Shown here in pieces: positions 58,400-64,000 of a stretch of DNA of 64,000 bases (position 1 is the first letter of the stretch; the number at the start of each line of letters is the position of its first letter). Source of the stretch: Labia minor (Eukaryota; Arthropoda; Insecta; Dermaptera; Spongiphoridae); the NCBI GenBank assembly GCA_963082975.1, contig OY720348.1, positions 54,959,564 through 55,023,563 on the forward strand, given 5' to 3'. The position numbers were made by a program, and so were the translations under genes. The notes under the pieces were generated by a model. The model saw only the letters and a list, made by a program, of their open reading frames with translations. It did not search any database and was not told where the DNA came from.

Positions 58400-58471
58400 T
58401 ACCTTTTGTTAATAGTTCTAAACCGTTGGGACAATCCTTTAACAAGGCTTTGCAAGGTTTTAACAGTTTAG
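54233..58471 (+). CDS. pol: BEL3 Pol with chimeric C-terminus
   Basis: In frame after the Gag stop. Protease, RT, RNase H and integrase motifs are intact. It shares DINSNV and PRLRKL with BEL2, and has Asn for His in KGVNIELCYD. After GRVLKLY it runs out of frame through BEL4 pol DNA (LLLIVLNRWDNP...) to a stop at 58471, so the last ~24 residues have no relation to BEL proteins. Confidence 0.85.
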   Translation, partial: KFLCFLCKKDHLIFKCPEFINWTVQKRCDFCQANNLCKVCLSRHNGKCKSLNSCQICQNRHSSFLHFSRSNNNTVREQRERDNDSSSNAKESPVGGELEPRTQNSSSRDVYHLKDDSEILLSKVSMRVFTPGGIAIILPCFIDSGSQISAISHDVASSLNLPLIPHKMSIGGIDNSFSIQSKYKVNLNCQSTVNDFEFSHLFQVIDSIQTVIPSNYLNSNQFDFVKNFPWADPNYCIPTKVKIIIGSDLIPLILKSHNILSPNKSIVAIDTKLGWTFCGRASHESSINHIVTQSSEQIEDNTLDKNHDLILKLFEMDQMGLSTKIDSNNEVEKHFVKNVKLLNSGHLEVDLPFVNSSKPLGQSFNKALQVFNSLERKMSKDKSLFIEYHDYMKNMLNQGFMERVGPLSCHNHAQKNSFYLPHHVIYKKSNHSMRVVMNGSCPSSNHLSLNSILSIGPPLQNDLRLILLKSRLNSILLSTDIVSMYLMISINPTHRYFLRIIWKLPEDDHAQIFRMCRLPFGLACSAFLAVRCLFYLADKHKSTHPLAYRVIKQNSYLDDFIITASSSDELIKIVNQLVDLLKTYNFLLNKWSTNDQNILDYLLNHFNQNDNIKYNPIHSSTKLLGVMWSPSNDRFLFDIPDVSVNVLTKRSLLSLTASHWDPIGIVSPVTISLRILLQVAWKSPLKLGWDDPLPDNIQSFWLKFKSEYPLLSNYNIPRLLIHPLGKTFKIFAFSDASESAYGFCSYPVSFDQNNLILSSVFLLSRFRVSPIKKMSIARLELAAYSLMCQSINFIYPSFEVPIDRIHLFSDSKVVLSWVLSDPNRFKTYISNRITHIQNLDFSPTHSYISTELNPADLATRSISISKFISNPLWQTGPLDINSNVLPFDKSLCANALDHSLLEEKADASLFILSLKNKFNYIENFIQNYSSFYKLVIHIATWHKYFEYLKFKLAASKSNSQIKNCFNGLTSEDLNRAKLFLIKNAQNFYYSQDIKNLSQNKDVENSSLKLLSPFLDSENYLRLGGRINKSKFSYNFKHPYLLPSESFLIPLLIRYYHLRTMHMGPSALQAFLNSHLWIPRLRKLIRKVCFDCITCKAQKSQNVKTPIGDLPIDRLNIAPNFSTVMIDYAGPFEASLVRKKGQIYVKTYALLFKCLVTKGVNIELCYDLTTSSFMNAFKRFVARRGCPRKIYSDNATTFVSASKILKSDYKYLITQFQNPLFKNYLLEHNIDWHFSPPLSPHMNGLIENAVKALKFHLKRVTSNLKFSVSELSTLLDVAESFINMRPLFHILADDGEVDILTPSHFLLSKPVSLSLASDGFVENINLSTRYKMVQNVTSQLWRTWSKSYVAQLQLKAKVKNCTNLNVNDIVLIKDLSLIPNNWVKGRVLKLYLLLIVLNRWDNPLTRLCKVLTV

Positions 58472-61400
58472 AAAGGAAAATGTCTAAAGACAAGTCCTTA
58501 TTTATCGAATATCATGATTACATGAAGAATATGCTTAATCAAGGCTTCATGGAAAGGGTAGGCCCCCTCTCGTGTCATAACCATGCCCAAAAGAATAGCT
58601 TTTACCTGCCTTATCACGTGATTTATAAAAAATCAAATCACTCCATGAGAGTCGTGATGAATGGCAGTTGCCCATCTTCTAATCATTTATCATTAAATTC
58701 TATTTTATCCATTGGCCCACCCCTCCAAAATGACTTGAGATTGATTTTACTCAAGTCGCGATTAAATTCTATTTTATTATCTACTGACATAGTTAGCATG
58801 TATCTTATGATTTCAATTAACCCCACACATAGGTATTTCCTAAGAATTATTTGGAAATTACCTGAAGACGATCATGCACAGATTTTTCGCATGTGTCGTC
58901 TCCCCTTCGGATTAGCTTGTAGTGCATTTTTAGCGGTTCGCTGTTTATTTTATCTTGCTGACAAGCATAAGTCGACTCACCCGTTGGCTTATCGAGTTTT
59001 TAAGCAAAATTCTTACTTGGATGATTTTATCATCACTGCATCCTCATCGGATGAATTGATTAAAATTGTCAATCAATTAGTGGATCTTTTGAAAACTTAT
59101 AATTTTTTACTTAACAAATGGTCCACTAATGACCAAAATATTTTAGACTATTTATTGAATCATTTTAATCAAAATGACAATATTAAATATAATCCCATTC
59201 ACTCTTCCACTAAATTATTGGGAGTGATGTGGAGCCCAAGTAATGACAGATTTCTTTTTGATATTCCTGACGTGTCTGTCAACGTTTTAACTAAACGCTC
59301 TTTGCTTTCGCTTACAGCGTCTCATTGGGACCCAATTGGAATTGTTTCCCCTGTTACAATATCCCTTCGGATATTATTACAAGTGGCTTGGAAGTCACCT
59401 TTAAAATTGGGCTGGGATGACCCCTTGCCAGATAACATACAATCCTTTTGGTTGAAATTTAAATCAGAATACCCTTTACTTTCAAATTATAACATCCCAC
59501 GTCTATTAATTCACCCTTTAGGCAAAACATTTAAAATTTTCGCTTTTAGCGATTCAAGTGAGTCAGCATACGGATTTTGCTCGTATCCTGTATCCTTTGA
59601 CCAAAACAATCTCATATTATCATCTGTTTTCTTGTTATCTCGCTTTAGGGTATCCCCTATAAAAAAAATGTCAATTGCAAGATTAGAATTAGCTGCGTAT
59701 TCTTTAATGTGTCAGTCGATCAACTTTATTTACCCATCTTTCGAAGTTCCTATTGACAGAATCCACTTGTTTAGTGATTCTAAAGTTGTTTTAAGTTGGG
59801 TCCTTTCCGATCCCAACCGATTTAAAACTTACATTTCCAATCGAATAACTCATATACAAAATTTAGACTTTTCTCCCACTCATTCTTATATATCTACTGA
59901 ATTGAATCCTGCTGATTTAGCCACTAGGTCAATCAGCATTTCTAAATTTATATCTAATCCTTTATGGCAAACAGGTCCATTGGATATTTATTCAAATGTA
60001 TTACCTTTTGATAAAAGCTTATGTGCTAATGCACTTGATCATTCTTTATTAGAAGAAAAGGCTGATGCCTCCTTATTTATTTTATCCCTAAAAAATAAGT
60101 TTAACTATATTGAAAATTTTATACAAAATTATTCCTCCTTTTATAAATTAGTTATTCATATTGCCACTTGGCACAAGTATTTTGAATATCTTAAGTTTAA
60201 ACTAGCGGCCTCTAAAAGCAATTCTCAAATTAAGAATTGTTTCAATGGTTTAACTTCAGAGGATTTAAATCGAGCTAAATTGTTTTTAATAAAAAATGCT
60301 CAGAATTTCTATTATTCCCAGGACATCAAAAATTTGTCACAAAACAAAGATGTCGAAAACTCATCACTTAAATTGCTTTCACCTTTTTTAGACAGTGAAA
60401 ATTATTTGCGATTAGGTGGGCGTATAAATAAATCCAAATTTTCTTACAATTTTAAACACCCATATTTACTCCCCTCTGAGAGTTTCTTAATCCCTCTTTT
60501 AATTCGTTATTATCACTTGCGTACCATGCATATGGGACCTAGCGCCCTTCAGGCATTTCTTAATAGCCATTTGTGGATTCCTCGACGTCGAAAACTCATT
60601 CGAAAAGTCTGTTTCGATTGCATTACTTGCAAGGCTCAGAAATCACAAAATGTTAAAACCCCTATAGGTGATTTACCTATTGACAGGTTAAACATAGCAC
60701 CCAATTTTTCAACTGTCATGATCGATTATGCCGGTCCTTTTGAAGCCTCTTTAGTTAGAAAAAAGGGTCAAATTTATGTAAAAACTTATGCTTTACTATT
60801 CAAATGTCTTGTTACAAAAGGGGTGCATATTGAATTGTGTTATGATCTTACCACCTCTTCCTTTATGAACGCTTTTAAACGTTTTGTAGCACGACGAGGT
60901 TGCCCTCGCAAAATTTATTCCGATAACGCCACTACCTTTGTTTCGGCCAGTAAAATTTTAAAGTCTGATTATAAATATTTAATAACACAATTTCAGAACC
61001 CGCTATTTAAAAATTATCTTTTAGAACATAATATTGATTGGCATTTTTCACCTCCCCTGTCCCCTCATATGAACGGATTAATAGAGAACGCAGTCAAGGC
61101 ACTTAAATTTTATCTCAAAAGAGTTACGTCAAATCTAAAATTTTCCGTCTCCGAGCTGTCTACCCTCTTGGATGTAGCCGAGTCATTCATTAACATGCGT
61201 CCTCTGTTTCATATCCTTGCAGACGACGGTGAGGTTGATATCTTAACCCCTTCACATTTTTTGCTTTCCAAACCTGTTTCTCTTTCTCTGGCCTCAGATG
61301 GTTTTGTGGAGAATATAAATTTAAGTACTAGATATAAAATGGTTCAGAATGTAACTTCGCAATTGTGGCGCACCTGGTCTAAATCATATGTTGCCCAATT

Positions 61401-61569
61401 GCAACTTAAAGCCAAAGTAAAAAATTGTACAAATTTAAATGTAAACGACATTGTTTTGATCAAAGACCTGTCTTTGATACCTAACAACTGGGTAAAAGGT
61501 CGAGTGGTGAAATTATATTACAAATTTTTTTTAGATGGCTTGAACTATTCCAAGACAAAGAGAGTGTAA
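58401..61569 (+). CDS. pol: BEL4, headless Pol fragment (RT, RNase H, integrase)
   Basis: Begins mid-pol (CCTTTTGTTAATAG, equivalent to about 17926), so leader, Gag, zinc knuckles and protease are missing. The frame is open from 58426 to 61569 with YLDD, RNase H and integrase motifs; Ala next to the first RNase H Asp is Ser here (FSDSSES). It carries the Tyr and Arg variants of BEL1 (DIYSNV, PRRRKL) but not BEL1's nonsense codon. DUF5641 is truncated as in BEL1 and BEL2, and the last ~16 residues are flank. Promoterless and almost certainly non-functional. Confidence 0.85.
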
Positions 61570-61661
61570 ATTTTGGTGATAATGTGTCTGTTTGTGCGCG
61601 TCAGTAATAGCTACCAAACTAATCCACGTTTTACCGCTAGTATTAATTTCTCCAATTACTT

Positions 61662-61684
61662 GGGGGGTGGGAGTGGGGCAGGGG
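61662..61684 (+). other. G-quadruplex-forming motif after BEL4
   Basis: Same four G runs as 6870-6892. Confidence 0.6.
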
Positions 61685-61788
61685 AAGAGGGGAGAGGCGC
61701 CAAAAAGTTCTATTAATCCAATAGGTTACATTACGAATCAGAAAATAAACTTATCATATTATCTATTCGTCAATTCAATAGGATCATG

Positions 61789-61844
<56 letters not shown>

Positions 61845-61879
61845 TCATTTCTTTTCATATTAAATAAGTGAAATTTTAT

Positions 61880-61978
61880 AAATACTATGTATATACTAGC
61901 TGCTTAGAGCGCCTTCGGCGCTCTTCACACCTAGACGGGGGCTCCGCCCCCTGTACCCCCGAGTGTTACATAGTATTT
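61880..61978 (-). mobile_element. 99-bp three-stem element, copy 6
   Basis: Follows the longest (AT)n tract in this set (about 61793-61840). Same stems and outer repeats. Confidence 0.55.
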
Positions 61979-64000
61979 GGTTGAAAGTAGTAAAAGGTTT
62001 TCATCCATTTTGTTTCAATCAGTATATTACATAAAACATTCATTTCTTTTTGTGGTCTTATTTAAAATATATTTTAATTTAATCAGTAAATTAATTATAT
62101 ATATATATTATTATTGTATATTTTATATCTATCTATCTATGTCGCTCAAAGATACTCGAAAGTTCTTGGCCACATTTCTCCAAATGTCCCTATCCTGAGC
62201 CCTTGTCCCATCTCTCTTACGCCCCTTCCTACGCGTCCTTGGTTTTCCAAGCGGACGTTTTCCAATCGGTCTCTCCCCACCAATATCTTTTTCCTCTCCC
62301 ATTCTAGCCACGTGCCCTGCCTATCGCAACTTTTTCCCTTTTATAACCCTAACTATTTCTGAAGGTGCAGAGGTCATGCAATTTCTTGTTATGCAGTCTC
62401 CCCCATTCCCCGGTGACCTCATCTTTCTTTGGCCAATAAATGCAGGCAAGAATTCTATTCTCAAATACTCTGATAATGCAACAGGCAAAATAATTTTTTT
62501 ATATATTCCCTTTGATAATAATTTTGATGAGATAAGCCTCTTTATTGCAAGATAACAGGCGTTTCCCGATTGCAACCCCGAATTAAATTCTTCTCAAATA
62601 TTATTATCCTTCGTGATTACATTCAATTTTTCTACATATTCAAATTCTACATTTTGTATATTAAGATTTTGTATGTTAATACCTGACCTCTTTGTTACGA
62701 AATATTTTTTCTTATCACTATTAATTTCAAACCTCCATTAATTTTTCCTCGCTATCTGTAATTGCAATTGCCGAATCTCCTATTATATTTAAGTCGTCCT
62801 TGTAACCTAATAGTTTACAATTGATTTCCGCATCTTATTTTTTCTTTAGTACCTTTAAGACAAATATTAAGATCAAAATATGAAAAAGTTTATGCTGATC
62901 TATATTGAGTCATGTGTATGTTTTACTAAATTCTACAAATAATAGTGAACAGAAATATTGAATTCGCGATTTTTTTCCTAATATCTGTCATAATGAAAAT
63001 ATCTTAATTAATGTTGGTCGATTTGGCCTGAACCCGCAATGATATCTTCTAATATTTCCTCCGCCTATGGTTCTTAAGTATTGTATATGTTATAATAGTG
63101 AAATAGAGTATAATATTTCTTGATCATTACATTTTGGTATTTTATTTTCATTGCTAGATTATTATTGAATATTTTTAATTATAATGAAATTTGAGAAAAT
63201 GCAAAAATAGAGACTTGAGACAATTTATAAAAATTAACGGTATAAAACTATAGATAAATTGCCAATATATACATTTATTAAGTTCATTTATTAATTTTTT
63301 TAGATCATAGTTATTTTCCTCCTTTAAATGAAACTTATCTAATTCTGTGGTGCTAGGGGATTTGAAAATTATTAGTCGCAATATGAAGATTTCGCTTACA
63401 GTTTCTGTCATGTCCGACCTCCGTCCAACAGTTATTTCCCTCAAGTTTCTTGCTTCTCTAAATCATGTGATCTATATATTTAATTTTTTTGATTCATTGT
63501 AATAAAATTTAAACAAATAAACATTTTCTCTTTGTTAATTTATATAAATTTCAATTTAAACTGATTGTGAGTGATACGCTTTGCCAATACTCTGAATAAT
63601 TTGTTTATAGAAATATTGAATGTTCTTAGCGAGATTTTTTAACCTTTCACTTTCCAATAGAAAAGAAGAAATATTCAAATTTATAGAAAGAATAAATAAA
63701 AATTAAGTTAAATATGATCTAAATATTTTATTAAATTAATTAAAATGGGAACTTTTAGAATAAATTATCTAATTGAATTGATATTTGAATATTAGAATTT
63801 AAAATAAAAAGTGAAATATTATAATAATTCTTTGATTGGGAATCGCTAGATAATTCATTGTTTAAAATGCTTCCGATAGGGACAGTGAGCCGATAGATGC
63901 TCTTGAATGAACAACACGGAGAATTATATAAACTTTAAAAAATTAATTCCTGCGGTTATTGATTAGATTATAATAAAATGTATAGCCTATGTTACTCTAG
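61979..64000. repeat. Start of a further unit spacer, cut by the window end
   Basis: Matches 21471 onwards, including the 41-bp segment (about 63575-63616) found in unit 2 but not unit 1. Continues beyond the window. Confidence 0.85.
62126..63453 (-). mobile_element. Decayed non-LTR retrotransposon (copy 4)
   Basis: Same remnant and breaks as at 11533-12860, with a few private substitutions. Confidence 0.6.

Noticed and set aside
61793-61841. Long (AT)n tracts as an origin or regulatory site
   Set aside because: Length varies freely among unit copies (also 7000, 11227, 21316, 31382), as expected of ordinary microsatellites.
1-64000. CRISPR arrays, tRNA or rRNA genes, bacterial operons
   Set aside because: No spaced repeats, no cloverleaf-like or rRNA-like sequence, and the whole context is eukaryotic.

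Overview
The window looks like nuclear DNA of an arthropod, most likely an insect. It is strongly AT-rich. It carries BEL/Pao retrotransposons (Gag with DUF1759, A17-type aspartic protease, RT with YLDD, RNase H, HHCC integrase, DUF5641), a decayed non-LTR retrotransposon, a short non-autonomous LTR element, foldback/MITE-like elements, and short GT-AG introns. Nothing prokaryotic is present: no operons, ribosome-binding sites, CRISPR or rRNA/tRNA genes were found. The species cannot be named from the sequence.

Layout. The window is a two-level duplication. Block X (1-9892) recurs as X' (35933-50483). X' additionally holds a 1.64-kb insertion (36978-38614) and a complete 3.27-kb LTR element (40850-44119). 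After each X block come ~10-kb units made of a spacer (decayed non-LTR element, exon-like sequence, AT-rich DNA) followed by a BEL element. On the left these are unit 1 (BEL at 15173-21050), unit 2 (BEL at 25369-31246) and a unit that stops at 34994. On the right there is a truncated unit (BEL at 52532-58399) fused directly to a headless BEL pol (58401-61526), followed by the start of another spacer that runs off the end.

The BEL copies are duplicates of one insertion rather than independent insertions. All three full copies share the same TGA between Gag and Pol. All start at the same flanking breakpoint, and copies 1, 2 and 4 end at the same truncated point in DUF5641. No matching 3' LTR is visible, so none looks autonomous. 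BEL1 has an extra nonsense codon.

The best candidate for a host gene was not obvious from long open frames. On the minus strand of X', four consecutive exons (40141-40063, 39517-39429, 39076-38989, 38900-38835) have canonical splice sites, mutually compatible phases, a terminal stop and an overlapping AATAAA. The left copy has a one-base deletion in one of these exons. A second set of minus-strand exon-like segments lies at 34.7-36.2 kb and appears to be the native locus from which the BEL spacer was derived by inversion and truncation. I could not identify either gene.

Other structured DNA includes an ~800-bp foldback that lost one arm in a duplicate, a 99-bp three-stem element present six times, a 1-kb element with ~110-bp inverted repeats and a GC-rich core, and a 20-bp perfect palindrome beside an NRF1-type motif in the 1.64-kb insertion. 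All identities come from reading the sequence; no search was run.
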